Origin: Phorcus lineatus
Lineage: Eukaryota; Mollusca; Gastropoda; Trochida; Trochidae
Assembly: GCA_921293015.1 (NCBI GenBank)
Contig: OV121087.1
Coordinates: 39,666,630 to 39,730,629, forward strand
Length of the DNA: 64,000 nt
Direction of reading: 5' to 3'
The position numbers were made by a program, and so were the translations under genes. Of this stretch, positions 50,846-62,530 are shown one piece after another. Within the stretch, counting starts at the first letter, position 1. Each line of letters starts with the position of its first letter. The notes under the pieces were generated by a model. It was not told the origin of the DNA. It did no database searches and was given only the letters and a program-made list of their open reading frames with translations.

Positions 50846-50959
50846 GGTGCCTGCAAAAAAAGCAAATGACAATAGCATTAGCAGTATTCTCTGGACGTAT
50901 CCGACAAGACATATATTGAAATGACGACACAGACTATAAACTGCACTGAAAAACAGCAA

Positions 50960-52420
50960 TGTTTGAAGACTTACTGAATGACAACAGTGTTCACATTCTT
51001 TCGATTCACTGAAATGACAGCAGTCTGTAAGATTCACTGTATGGCAACAGTGTCTGTAAGATTCACTGTATGGCAACAGTGTCTGTTAGATTCACTGGAA
51101 CACAGCAGAGCCTGTAAGAGTCATTGAATGGCAACAGTGTCTGTAAGATTCACCGAATGGCAACAGATTCTGCAAGATTCGCCGAATGGCAAAAGTGGAT
51201 GTAAGTTTCAATGAAATACAGCAGTGTCTTTCAGATTCACCGAATGGCAACAATGTAAGTTTCACCGAATATCAACAGTGTATGTAAGTTTCACCGAATG
51301 GCAACAGTGTATGTAAGATTCACTGAAACACGGCAGAGCCTGTTAGAGTCATTGAATGGCAACAGTGTCTGTAACATTCACCGAATGGCAACAGTGTATG
51401 TAAGATTCAATGAAATACAGCAGTGTCTGTAAGATTCACTGAATGGCAGCTGTGTCTGTAAGATGCACTGAATGATAACAATATCTGTACGATTCACTGT
51501 TATACAGCAGTGTTTGTAAGATTCACTAAATGGCAACAGTGTCTGTAAGATTCACTGAAACAGAGAAATCTATAAGATCAACTCAAATACGGCAGCGTCT
51601 GTAACATTCACTGAATGGCAACAGTGTCTGTAAGATTCACTAAATGAAAGCCGTGACTGAAAGATTAACCGAAATACAACTGTGTCTGTAAGATGCACTG
51701 AACGATAACAATGTCTGTTCGATTCACTGTTATACAGCAGTGTCTGTAAGATTCACTGTATGACAACAGTGTCTGTAAAATTCACTGAAACAGAGAAATC
51801 TATAAGATCAACTGATATACAGCAATGTAAAATTCCCTGAATGATAGCAACGTTTGATATTACCTACATAACATTGAGGTCCTTATAAAAAGACATTGGT
51901 AAAAAGGTTCACTATGTTGTGCTATTCGTCAAATTAGAGTGTCCTTGACAGAAGTGTTGTTCAGATTCACTGAATCACAATAGTTTCTGTCAGATTCACC
52001 GAACGTTAGCAGTGTTTTAGATGCGTTCAATGATAGTAGTGTTGCCGTTTAACAACAATGTTTATAAGATTCACTGTATTGCAGTGTCTGCAAGATTTAG
52101 TGAATGACGGCAATGTTTTGAGATACGTTGAATGGTAGCAGTGTCTGTAGGATTAAGTCAATGACAGCAGTGTTTTGAGATACGTTGAATGGTAGCAGTG
52201 TCTGTAGGATTTAGTGAATGGCGGCAATGTTATGAGATACGTTGAATGGTAGCAGTGTCTTTAGGATTGACAATGACAGCAGAGGTTTTAAGAGTCGCTG
52301 AATTGTAGGAAAGATTATGTACACGACAGCAGTGTCTGTCACAAACAAAGAATGACAGCACTTACTACTGAGTACACTGATCTGACGGCAGTGTTTACAA
52401 GATACATTTCATGATCATGT
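50960..52420. repeat. Minisatellite array, 29-bp unit, with 58-bp higher-order units
   Basis: The unit contains CAGTGTCTGTAAGATTCACT followed by GAATGGCAA. About 48 units run contiguously over some 1.45 kb, with growing divergence to the right. From about 52080 to 52260 two variant units alternate as a 58-base pair (TTTGAGATACGTTGAATGGT, then GTCTGTAGGATTTAGTGAAT). There are no unique spacers, so it is not CRISPR. It lies upstream (minus sense) of the 68-codon ORF, probably as intron. Confidence 0.9.
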
Positions 52421-54035
52421 GTGGACGACAGCGTTAAGTATTAGAGTGAATATACGCCAGATGCATCACTGACAGGGAAGTTCCTCTCCCATCAATGATT
52501 GCATCTCGCGAGATAAACTGAATGACAGCGCTGTGTACGCCACCGATTGGATCGTGTATGAAGCGAGACTATTGATTTGTGTGGGTTCTCTCATAGATGG
52601 CAGGGGCGTACACTGGCGAGTGATGTTTCCCTCTGGCCTAACGAAGTGCGGTCTCCAGAATGAAGGGACAAAGCTCTAGGACATCACCAATCACACGCTC
52701 CCTGGATTAATAATTGACAAGAGACGACGGGAGTCGATCTATAGAGACCTGCGCTTATAGCAACTTCACCATAGTTGTTATATAAATCGCAGGAACAGAG
52801 TATAAACTGTTGTACAAGTTTCAGCAAGATGTGTGTAAGGGGCCCGTCTTGTCTGAATATTAGATCTTGTTGAAGTGATATGAATGGAATGAGCTGGGCT
52901 ATACGAGTGGCGAAACCTTTTTCATTGCGCTAAAATTGGATCTCACTTACTGTGTTTTTACCAAAATGGCTCAAGAGAAAGTTTGAAAGTTTCATGCAAG
53001 ATAATGGAAATGGTTGTAAACGGATATCAAGTGTTGACAGTCGTTTAACGAGATTTGTTCACGTCGCTTTTTGTCATCAGGTTTTCTTTTGGGGAAGAGA
53101 AATTCGGAGGAAAGGGTACGATCTGTTTCATGGCAATGGTAAAAGATCATCCAATGGTAGTTAACATGTGATGTGTCTGCATCTTTAAATGCTAACGCGT
53201 CTCCTGAACATTGAAAGTAAATGATAAAAAGTGGATCCCATGGTTACCTTTAGACATTTGCATCATTTACGACTACCCTACAGGATCAGTTAGGAAGTGT
53301 ATGGATTGTGCAAGGTCTTCACTTTTCCTGAGCTTGTGACTTTTAAACGTTAAAAAGTTGAAGCTTTTCAAGATTTAAAGATGACAACAACTTAATGAAA
53401 CTTGATATATCATTGAACCTCTTTGAATCCTATTCAGTTTGCAGATTGATTGTGTGATATTGACCAGTTACTGAACCTACGGTTGTTCAAATGAATACTC
53501 TATATTGATTTATTAAAAGGGCTGTAACCGAGTATACACAATTACCCATGTTGATAACGTCCTGGGGCCATTCAGAAGCGGCTCTTGGTAAACTTTCGAT
53601 TCTCCAGGGATATTCTGTTTCCTTTCACCGGTTAGTTTCCCGCCTGACTATTTCCTGAATATCTGGTTAATGCAGTTTTATGGAGCAAGAGAATGAGACA
53701 GCCTGGACCATCTACAAAGCACCGGCAATGATTCTGTAAATGGGAGAAACATTTCGGCAGAGATGTGTCTGGTGGGAGAAGGGAGTAGAAAAGCTTAATG
53801 AATCGTTTCAGAGTTATTAGAATGTGTGAGTGTGCGGTTCTGTGATATCAATTCCGCACCGGCTACGCTTACTAAATGGATCCGACACAGCGACGAAAAT
53901 CTGTTTACTCAGTGATACCGCTTGAGGGAAACAGGGACAAATCTTCATAACGCTAAATGGCAATCATGACGCCAGAAGTCAGAACAGTTATAACAACGAC
54001 AGAGGAGTTTTTCCACTGACAAGGTCATCAAAAGT
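52421..54035. other. GC-richer upstream region of the GPCR; no exon called
   Basis: Composition becomes less AT-rich at about 52.45-52.80 kb and again from 53.5 kb to the receptor start. This suits promoter or 5' UTR sequence. An open frame at 52952-53164 has no ATG at its start and no family match. No TATA box can be assigned with confidence. Confidence 0.35.
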
Positions 54036-55100
54036 ATGCAGGAAGGTATTTTCACGAACACAACATTTAACAGTGATGTTGAAAATCTGGAAAAGCGACA
54101 CTTTCACTGGGTGTTTGTAGTCGTGGAGGTAGCTTTTGATATCGTGATTATAGTTGGAGACGTGACATTACTTTTTCTCTACTTCACGAGGAAGTTACTT
54201 GGTCAGTCAACGAATATACTGGTGTTCTCTGTGGCAGTCGGAGACCTCATCACAGCAGTTGTTACCATCCCCCTGGATATAGTTCAGAAGTTTGTCAACG
54301 ATTTATCTCCATATCTGTGCAAAAGTTACTTCTACTTTTCCAATGTGGCGAGAACAGCTATTAGCTATAGCATCCTGATGCTTGCCATGGAACGGATAAT
54401 GGCAGCTCTTAATCACAAGATGCGACTCTTATCCGCCGGGCGGTGCCTCTTTTTTACGAGTCTTTGTTGGTTCTTCGCAGCCTCGTATAATATATGGTCT
54501 GTTGTGCTTTATTCCACCGAGTACTACACTGTCAATGTTGGAGTCCCGACCCGTGTTGCCTTATGTTTTGTGTCCGAAGTATTCATGCACCTGTACGATA
54601 TATTCAAAGTCTTGGATTTCCTTATTATATTTTTGTTCCCCTCGATTGGAACGTTTACCCTTTTTGTAATATTTGTAACACGGAATCGAAGTTCTTACCA
54701 ACCAGGTAGGCCTTACAAACCCTCTATGTCTGTCATCGTATTCACGTTTGCTTTATTTGTGTGTTTTGTGGCTTGCCACTTTCCCTTGGAGATTATATCG
54801 TTTTTGATCGATCATCGAGCTGCGACATTTCTGTCCAACGATGCAAGTGCTTATAAAGTCCTTCAGATGTTTTCTTTCACAAGAGGCTTTTGGGACCTGT
54901 TTATTTTTGGTGCCTTCAGGCATTACGTCTGTAAGAAGGAAAAAGCACTTGCCCAGATGCGAGACCAGAGATCTAAGCAACAAGAAAATCAGTGTCTTTC
55001 CCTCAGCGTTCCACAACAGCCAATTTCTATGAGTCTCCTGGACAGTGACCAGGAAATGTCCGGAAGGATCTCACACTCCAGTGGAGAGTCCAAACAATGA
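54036..55100 (+). CDS. Single-exon class A (rhodopsin-like) G-protein-coupled receptor, orphan
   Basis: A seven-helix plasma-membrane receptor of 354 residues, expected to signal through heterotrimeric G proteins; the ligand is unknown. The ATG is the first Met after an in-frame TAA at 53991. The short N-terminus carries one N-glycosylation sequon (N8-T-T). Approximate helices: TM1 26-50, TM2 61-84, TM3 95-125, TM4 136-158, TM5 190-215, TM6 232-258, TM7 273-297. Family landmarks visible are D70 (2.50), C95 (3.25) paired with C177 in ECL2, E119-R120-I121 in place of DRY, W145 in TM4, P202 (5.50), and C247-H-F-P250 in place of CWxP. Departures are D42 where N1.50 is usual, and WDLFIF in place of NPxxY. 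The tail is about 55 residues and Ser/Gln-rich, with C299 as a possible palmitoylation site. The whole receptor is in one exon, as in many gastropod chemosensory or peptide receptors. A 5' UTR exon is possible. ORFs in other frames over it are shadows. Confidence 0.93.
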   Translation: MQEGIFTNTTFNSDVENLEKRHFHWVFVVVEVAFDIVIIVGDVTLLFLYFTRKLLGQSTNILVFSVAVGDLITAVVTIPLDIVQKFVNDLSPYLCKSYFYFSNVARTAISYSILMLAMERIMAALNHKMRLLSAGRCLFFTSLCWFFAASYNIWSVVLYSTEYYTVNVGVPTRVALCFVSEVFMHLYDIFKVLDFLIIFLFPSIGTFTLFVIFVTRNRSSYQPGRPYKPSMSVIVFTFALFVCFVACHFPLEIISFLIDHRAATFLSNDASAYKVLQMFSFTRGFWDLFIFGAFRHYVCKKEKALAQMRDQRSKQQENQCLSLSVPQQPISMSLLDSDQEMSGRISHSSGESKQ

Positions 55101-55739
55101 ATCTGCCATTAGACTATTCACTCGTAATCCAGCTGGTGTGAACTCGCCTGTAAACTAATCACGAATAGCCCTTTTTGGACTCAATGGGCATCGGAATTAG
55201 GAAACGTGACTAATCACATGTTATAGAATTCTTTAACTAATATACACAGCGCTCTTGGATAATTGAGGGCGAATGAAAAGCAATTTTGCACGCCTAAGAA
55301 TGTTGTAGGATGATATTTAAGACATATAATTCTACCTCCAATCTTGTGTCTATATGCCGGAGACTTTGTAACAATGATGAATACTAGGAAGATGAGAAGG
55401 CCGTATCAGAATATGAGCCTATGGTTAATAATTATAGAGCTTCGTCTATACCAGTTTGAATTACACTATCTTCTCAATTATCAAACTGGTTCATTGCTAT
55501 TTCATTATTTTACTATTTGAGGAGCCTGGGAAGATAAAATGAGGACGTTGGTACACAACTACTATTGATTTCGGAATTCGGGAATAATCAAATCGAACTC
55601 TGCTAGGTTTACTGAAAACCATAGAAATACCTATATGTAATCGGTGAATTTCGACCAATGCAAGAAAGTCGTATACAAACTTTTAAGATATATAAGATCA
55701 AAGGCAAAAAGCTTTTATAGAATTTTAAGAACTCTAGTT

Positions 55740-55812
55740 AACGATCCATCGTCCAAGTGTTGAATAACTGAATTATTGTTGAAAACAAGTTAAACACAAA
55801 CTCACTCACTTC
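55740..55812 (+). mobile_element. Truncated copy of the (ACTC)n-tailed retroposon end
   Basis: GTTGAATAACTGAATTATTG, then AAACAAGTTAAACACAAACT and CACTCACT, match the 34.4 kb retroposon end at most positions. Only about 70 bases remain. It lies 640 bases downstream of the GPCR stop codon. Confidence 0.55.
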
Positions 55813-58800
55813 TTTTTGTGACAACTCATTGATTATCTAATATTAATTTTTTTAAATTACAAATATCAAATTTTAATAGTTGATATAGTAATCCGGCAGA
55901 ATTTCTTTGAAATCCAAATTTGATAGGACAGTTTACTTTGCATATTCAAATTTTGACTGCATGTTTCCATTGGGTTCAGTTGAAACGAATTCTTAAAAGT
56001 GTTAATATTTTTCATATCGATAACTCACCCCTTGAATTGTATATGTACACTGATATCATTGCGCCGCCCTTTAACTTTTTTTCATAACTTGCTAGGGTCT
56101 TACAGAACGTGACCAAACTTTTGATGACAGTTTGGTTATAATGTAATAAGAAACTGAAGGTATAAGAAAAATTGCCATTTAAATGAAAGCTGCAGACTAA
56201 GATAGATTTCAAAAGTGATCCATATGCCAATAAACCTCAGTGAATGTGATTCAGTAGACAGAGTTTTGATTATAGCCGAGATTTTCAGATTTATTGCGGA
56301 TAAGGATCATCAAAAATAAATTAAAGATGCGAACCATTCACATAGTGACGCCGTTTTAGTTTAATGTTTGTATATGAGTAATTTCTACCACGAGAGAGGG
56401 AAAAAATGAAAACCATTGAAACCTTTAACTTCACAAAGCGTCTTATTACTCTAATAGTTTCAGAATTGAAGTTTTTTTTCAAATTATTCAAATGCTTAAA
56501 AAGTTAGACTTGATAATGAGCTCAAATGAACCCTTTAAGACGACAGAATATAAGCTCATATAGATCCTTATCTAATTTCGAATATAATTATCTAAATTGA
56601 TGATCGGGAATATTAAATTGGTACACAGAGGCAGATCAGATATCTTAAGGTGGAAAATGCTATCGGATGGCGTTAGCATTATCAGAATGGTTAAACTGAC
56701 GTGTCATTAGCAGGAAAATGAACGAAAACTTTAAGAGATTTATTGTAATAATTCTTCTATCTTGGATTACTATTTAACAGGATCATATCAAATATACATC
56801 TAGTTAGAGGTATCTGCTTATATCTGACGATACTTATTTAGTGATAATGGGTTTTTGTAGATCGCAGTGATCATTTACATCTATTTGTAAATCCTAGATG
56901 TGAGGGCATGATTATACTTAATTGAATTTTCTCTTATTTGGGTCAACCGTATCATGTTTTATCAAATCTGACAAATAGAAATGAAATGACAACAGAAGTA
57001 TCGATTTAACCTTGACGCTAAAGCGATAGCAATGGGGAATTGTAATGGAGTGTATTTATATGTCATTTTTTGTCTTTGAATATATGTATATATCTGATTT
57101 TTCAAAGACAAAAAATGACACATTCAACATTATATATATACGTAGAAGTTGCTTGGTCTAATGTTTTCCAAATCAATGGAAACTTGACGACTCTACTCTA
57201 TATTGGCTTAATTAGAGATTAATCAATCAAATAAATTTCAAATATTTCCGAATGCAAATTTGTTAAGTCAAGCTGTGATGTTACAACCAATCCCTGCTAT
57301 GTACTTGCTTTATATTTGTATATTTTATATGATGAATTTGAAAATTGTTTGTACTTGTTTTCATTTCATTTTAATTTTTCATCACTTATAAAACAAACTT
57401 TCTTACCATTGTGAACTTTACGTTTTGATAACATTGGAAAGGTAATGTGGTTTTTTTTCAGTTAATGAAAAAGAACTGTTATGTGAATTGGATATAATTT
57501 TTCATGTTTTCATTTTTTGAACATTTATTCTTACAAACATATGACAATTTGTGAATATATGCAACATGTTTGTTATTAGTAAATTCCGATTGAATCGACG
57601 TTTGTGACCTTCCGCCGCATCGTGCTAATTGTTTACCTGTTTACTTGTAATATGCGTTTACTACTTTTGTCGTTAACAGAAATCCCAATCCAAACAAAAG
57701 TAAGAAAACCTCCCCGCCCCCAAACCAATTCGTATTCCCACGCAATTTATGTTTCTATCAAACGGTGATTTCTTAAAGTGACTCTACGAGCAATTTTGAT
57801 TTGTTAAGAACTTTAATAAATAAGCTACTTCAAAATTCACTCTAAAATGACCCCAATAGTATATTTCACTGCATCACGATGCTCGGAGAGTTTCTTTAAC
57901 TCGAATCACTGAAAATGAAAACATCCTTGAATTCAATCGTTTCATATACATTTATATATATCAAATTGTGACCGTGTATTACACCTATGTAAAATATCAT
58001 ATACCATATATACACTTATCACCGATCCCTCATGTGCAAGCACAAACATATCTCTCATTTCAGATGTTGATATCTTATTTTTAAAGAGTTTAAACTCAAA
58101 TTGGTAAGTCATTTGTATGCTTTTGATGACGAACATCGAAATGTCTTTATGAGAGAATGTGTGTAAGTATTTGTTGAAAAGGCAATAAATACAAAGTCAT
58201 TGTACTCGTTTTTCATTTTCATAGTCTACACAAAAATCAATACTTAGCGAACGTCAAGGCTTAGAAGCGTTTCTGCTTTTAAGCCTTGCATGGCTTGTCT
58301 GGCATATGTGGCAAGGGTTTTCTTCATTGTGGAGGCTTTGTATTGTACACATTCCCTGGGGCAAGTAAAGGTCTTAACTTTGACGGGACTCCTTAGCGAG
58401 CTTGCCTAGGTGCTAATACCAGTTAAGTATCACATACATCACTTGTATTGATTTTCTAGTGGAACTCAAGAAGGTATCTACAGCTTTGATATACCTAGTA
58501 TAACTTTCAAAACGTTTCTCAGACACCAAGGTAAAGAGAAGAAATACGACATTGGAGGATTGCAAATATTGGTTATGTCTATTTAGTCGGTTATATTTTA
58601 AAAGGAACGTGTACAAAACACGCTTATAATGCACGCTCTATTCTCTCATATTTTCTATTGCTGTGGGCCGGTAGAGAAATAAATATAGTTCCGCTAAGAA
58701 GCTGATTCTAGAAAAGAAAACCTAGATCACAAATATTTACGCAAAGCCTGTGTTGAAAACACAAACAACTAATGACATCAAAGAGTTTGAAAATCAAAAT

Positions 58801-59562
58801 CTCAAAGCTTAGATTTGCTACTTTAAAGTATAAAATGAGTAAACTAAAGGTATACCATTGTCCTTCATATCTAAAACTAAAGATACTAAACGTCTTCTCG
58901 TGTTAAATCATACTCATGAATTCTGACGAACTAAAGAATTTTCATGAATGTGTGGCAAGTACTATTTATCTGTTTTGTCTCTCACCACCCACACAGGTAT
59001 AATTAAACCTTGAAGATCGCCCACATGATGGCAATTTTAAGGAAATGCTTGCTGAAGTTCGCATGCATACTCCTCAGCTTAGCATGCATAACACGTATGG
59101 TTATTATAAAAGTGTAGAAGAACATTCAATATTTATCAGTATTTGAGATATGGTATTATAATTAAACTCATCTTAAGACACCTATGTAGCCCGCAACATT
59201 GTACACGTTTTGTTCTAGTTTATCGACCCAGGAAGGACTACTCCTTATATTGCTGAAGGATCGGTACTCAGAAACACTAGAGCTTGGTAAACCTTTGTCA
59301 TAGCCTCCAGCTTGTACTTTAACTCAAAATTTAGATAAAATTGACCTAAAGAATTTATATTAATGTAGAGATATCATTTCAGATAGCGACACCACGGAAT
59401 TACTTGATCTAATATTCATGAATAAGACTCTCCATTTCGAATTTCATATCCAGATTGCAATTTAGCGTAAATTTTCAGACCACGAATGTCGTATTCATAG
59501 TTAGTTCATTTCACAGAAATCGAATTTACCATAAAACATCACAGAATTCGTGAATCTAGTTT
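55813..59562. other. No gene recognised apart from a small inverted repeat
   Basis: AT-rich sequence downstream of the GPCR. Short ORFs at 56.0, 57.9 and 58.4 kb are not supported. Confidence 0.55.
57061..57120. repeat. Perfect 19-bp inverted repeat
   Basis: TGTCATTTTTTGTCTTTGA (57061-57079) is the exact complement of 57102-57120, with a 22-base AT-rich loop. Likely a small foldback remnant. Confidence 0.75.
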
Positions 59563-60051
59563 CATCACGATCAGAACATAGGACTGAAGCTCTTTCATAA
59601 TTGTCACTTTCAATTGTGTATATGCCGAAATTGGTTACAAAGGTCAAAAGCTGATGTTACATTGCTCATCACGATCAGAACATAGGACTGAAGCTCTTTC
59701 ATAAATGACACTTCCAATTGAGTATATGCCGAAATTGGTTACAAAGGTAAAAAGCCGATGTTACATTGCTCATCGCGATCAGAATATAGGACTGAAGCTC
59801 TTTCATAAATGTCACTTTCAATTATGTATATGTCGAAATTGGTTACAAAGGTAAAAAGCTGATGTTACATTGCTCATCACGATCAGAACATAGGACTGAA
59901 GCTCCTTCATAAATGACACTTTCAATTGTGTATATGCTAAAATTGGTTACAAAGGTCAAAAGCCGATGTTACATTGCTCATCATGAACACAACATAGGAC
60001 TGAAGCTGTTTCATGATTGTCACTTTTAATAGTGTATATGCCGAGGTTAAA
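59563..60051. repeat. Tandem repeat, 104-bp unit, about 4.7 copies
   Basis: CATCACGATCAGAACATAGG or close variants start at 59563, 59667, 59771, 59875 and 59979, exactly 104 bases apart each time. Each unit carries ACTGAAGCTCTTTCATAA, GTATATGCCGAAATTGGTTA and GATGTTACATTGCT. Confidence 0.92.
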
Positions 60052-60436
60052 ATGTAAAATCATTATAGGCCGAGGTGATAGGTGGGGATAAAGTAAGATA
60101 TAATGATTATATCGATCATGCAGGCGGTAAGTTGCATGTAAAGCGATGATCCCAAGATGTGCTCACTGTTTTAGGTTGCCCCTGCGAGCATAGGCTGTAA
60201 CTATCTTTCCATTAATTGTATATTTGCATTGAAATTTCAACGTGTGATTTTTATCAGATTTGAACAATAGGGATGGCCAGAACAATCCACTTACAACATA
60301 AACAAAGGTTTCAAACTATATTGTTCGTGACGTATCATTCTCTCTTCATTTCCTTTATAAAAGTTGGATGAATTAAAATAAATAAGTTTATCGTCATTAG
60401 TCATGTGAGGGTCTGTACAATCAGTACATAGTAGTT

Positions 60437-60475
60437 GTTCAGTTGAGATGTTCAGTTGAGATGTTCAGTTGAGAT
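60437..60475. repeat. 13-bp tandem repeat, 3 copies
   Basis: GTTCAGTTGAGAT starts at 60437, 60450 and 60463. It abuts the ATT-rich tail of the SINE at 60478-60830. Confidence 0.85.
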
Positions 60476-60477
60476 GA

Positions 60478-60830
60478 CAATAATAATGATAATGATTATA
60501 AATGTGCATAATAAATGTGCATTTGTATGTCGCTTTTTCCATGTACAAGGCATATGCTCAAAGCGCTAAACATTAGTTACCCTGAGGGAATTGTATTTTC
60601 GATGCAGCTACTAATATAGGTCCATACATCCCGTAGTCAGGTACCCAAATGTACAGCTTGGTGGACTGGGTGCAATGTGGAGGAAGTGCCTTGCCCAAGG
60701 ACACAACACAATGTAAAGCCCAGGTCACAAATGTTTGGTGTCTCCACCTGGATTCGAACCCGGACCGTTTGCTTGAGAGGCCAGCGTCCTGACCACTAAA
60801 CCACCATACTCCACAGTGGAGATTGATATA
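60478..60830 (-). mobile_element. Second type of tRNA-derived SINE with a LINE-like tail
   Basis: On the minus strand the head (about 60812 to 60737) has an A box in GGTGGTTTAGTGGTCAGGAC and the B box GGTTCGAATCC. It resembles a tRNA-Glu with a CTC anticodon region (GGCCTCTCAAGC). The middle contains GTGTCCTTGGGCAAGGCACT, a motif I recall from SINE central domains of several marine invertebrates. The 3' part has TAGCGCTTTGAGCATATGCC and GAAAAAGCGACATACAAATG, then an ATT-rich tail (60478-60500), typical of SINE tails borrowed from LINEs. Target-site duplications are not clear. Confidence 0.8.
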
Positions 60831-61414
60831 CATCAGAAGAATATATAGGAGCTCACGAACAGAAAACATAAGTCTACTTTATAGCTGCATTTATCGATGA
60901 CCTGGTTGAACACCTTAAGTCAATTTTGCTCTTGATACTTTACGTCCTATATTGGTCTGCACTGAGACGACTTTGAACTCATGCTGATTGTGCATGTCTG
61001 AGAAACGTGATTCAAGGCACTTTATATTCATATAAGATGGAAGGGGATCAATGGCAGATATTATATAGAATAACTTTTTTAAGCCAATAGTTTTCTCTTT
61101 TGCTATATTCTATTCAAATTGAGCACATTACGTTCAAGTTTTGGTTTTTGGTTAGTGGCAGGTTAATATTTGCATAAATCACAGTATCGGGTACCAGGTA
61201 TCACATAAGTTGAAGTTTGAGCGTCTCTTAGGCGATCATTTGTATCCTCCTGCCTATATATTCTTTTTTTTTTGGCAATTTTTTTTTAATTGTATATGAA
61301 TATCGTACAAAAGAATAAAAAGCGAGTTAACTTTGACTACATTCTTTAAAAACTATTTAAAGTGTAGATTGTGTGGTCTCAATGTTTTTCTCGTATATAT
61401 TTATTCGGTTTCAG

Positions 61415-61715
61415 GGACGGGATAGCGCGGTGGTTAGCGCGTTCGGCTTCGGATCAAGAGATCTGTGGTTCGAATCCCGCCAGGTGGTTGGCAACTTTTG
61501 TCTGCAGTAGACAACTGTTGTACATGCACTAAGTTCGGGTGCAATGCTACACTGAATTCCAGCGCAGTACCACCCATGGTTCGCTTCTTCCAGCCGATGC
61601 TCGCAAATTTCACCGCAATAGATAGCCACCATACTGTTTCGTGCTTTCTCCCTCGACTAGCAGCCGTGATATAAGTGAAATACTTTTGAAAGGGGCCTTA
61701 AACTCACCTAATCTC
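61415..61715 (+). mobile_element. tRNA-derived SINE, copy 2
   Basis: The head has the A box GGGATAGCGCGGTGGTTAGC and an intact B box, GGTTCGAATCC. The body matches the 32.7-33.1 kb copy, including TGCTACACTGAA, CAGTACCACCC and GATATAAGTGAA. The flanks ATTCGGTTTCAG (61403-61414) and ATTCGTTTTCAG (61716-61727) look like a 12-base target-site duplication with one change. ORFs on both strands across it are not genes. Confidence 0.85.
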
Positions 61716-62530
61716 ATTCGTTTTCAGATTTGTGATAGACACATTTTTATTTCATGAATCATAACTTTTAAACATCTTAAAGGCCTTCAGAGGAGGGTTA
61801 ATCGGACAAATGCATTCAATCAATGCGATGTTAAAATTCTTCTGTTAAAACTCTTATCTTAATATCATTTCTATTGTCATAGTCAACTCGTCAAAATCAA
61901 TTTATCTGAAACAGTAGTTGTGATAAATACAGAACGTATTATTCTCAAACTTTAAATAATTGATTAGTTTCTTCAATGTTAACTTTCGTATCTTGCAATA
62001 AGAATCAAGTTTGCGTTCTGTTGTTAGACACATTGTCAGAGGTAACCGTCGATGGTGATATTCCCCAGACAACTTAAAAACATGTATTTATCATTTACAT
62101 GTGATCGTCGGTATTTTCGAAAAGCGAGTGTTTGAAGTTGTTTATCAAATGTTTACAAGTCAATCTTGACAGTTCCTCTATAAACTTGTAACACTTTGTC
62201 AAACTACAGATTAAAAGGAATAGACACTTAGACATATGTAGTCCTTCACTTAAAGTTGTAAATAGATAAAATCAGTACAACCCCAAATTATTCTCTTATA
62301 AGAGCTGATGACATTCTTGTTTTGCATTTGAACGAAATGTTCAAGATTTGATACATACAGTAATAGTACAGTCTCACGGTTAGCTCAATTGCTACAAGTC
62401 CTTTACTGTTATTATTGTAAGCTTTACATATGCTCCAGCTGGTGTAATCAAGGTCCACAATTATCACACTCAATAAACACTTCTAAAACTAGTTGGCAAT
62501 GCATCCTTTACTTGCAATGATTGCATTATA
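61716..62530. other. No gene recognised
   Basis: Non-coding sequence between SINE copy 2 and the foldback repeat. Nothing is supported. Confidence 0.55.

Noticed and set aside
50960-52420. CRISPR-like array of 29-base repeats
   Set aside because: The units are contiguous with no unique spacers, the sequence is eukaryotic, and units diverge gradually. It is a minisatellite.
52952-53164. Plus-strand 70-codon open frame upstream of the GPCR
   Set aside because: It begins with GTG rather than ATG, has no acceptor nearby and shows no recognisable domain.
54753-55016. Minus-strand ORF over the GPCR
   Set aside because: Antisense shadow of the receptor, with no protein-like features of its own.
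60737-60812. tRNA-Glu gene on the minus strand
   Set aside because: The tRNA-like head is joined to a SINE body and a LINE-like tail.
61420-61490. Functional tRNA gene
   Set aside because: The A and B boxes are present, but the sequence continues into a body shared with another copy and flanked by a target-site duplication, so it is a SINE head.
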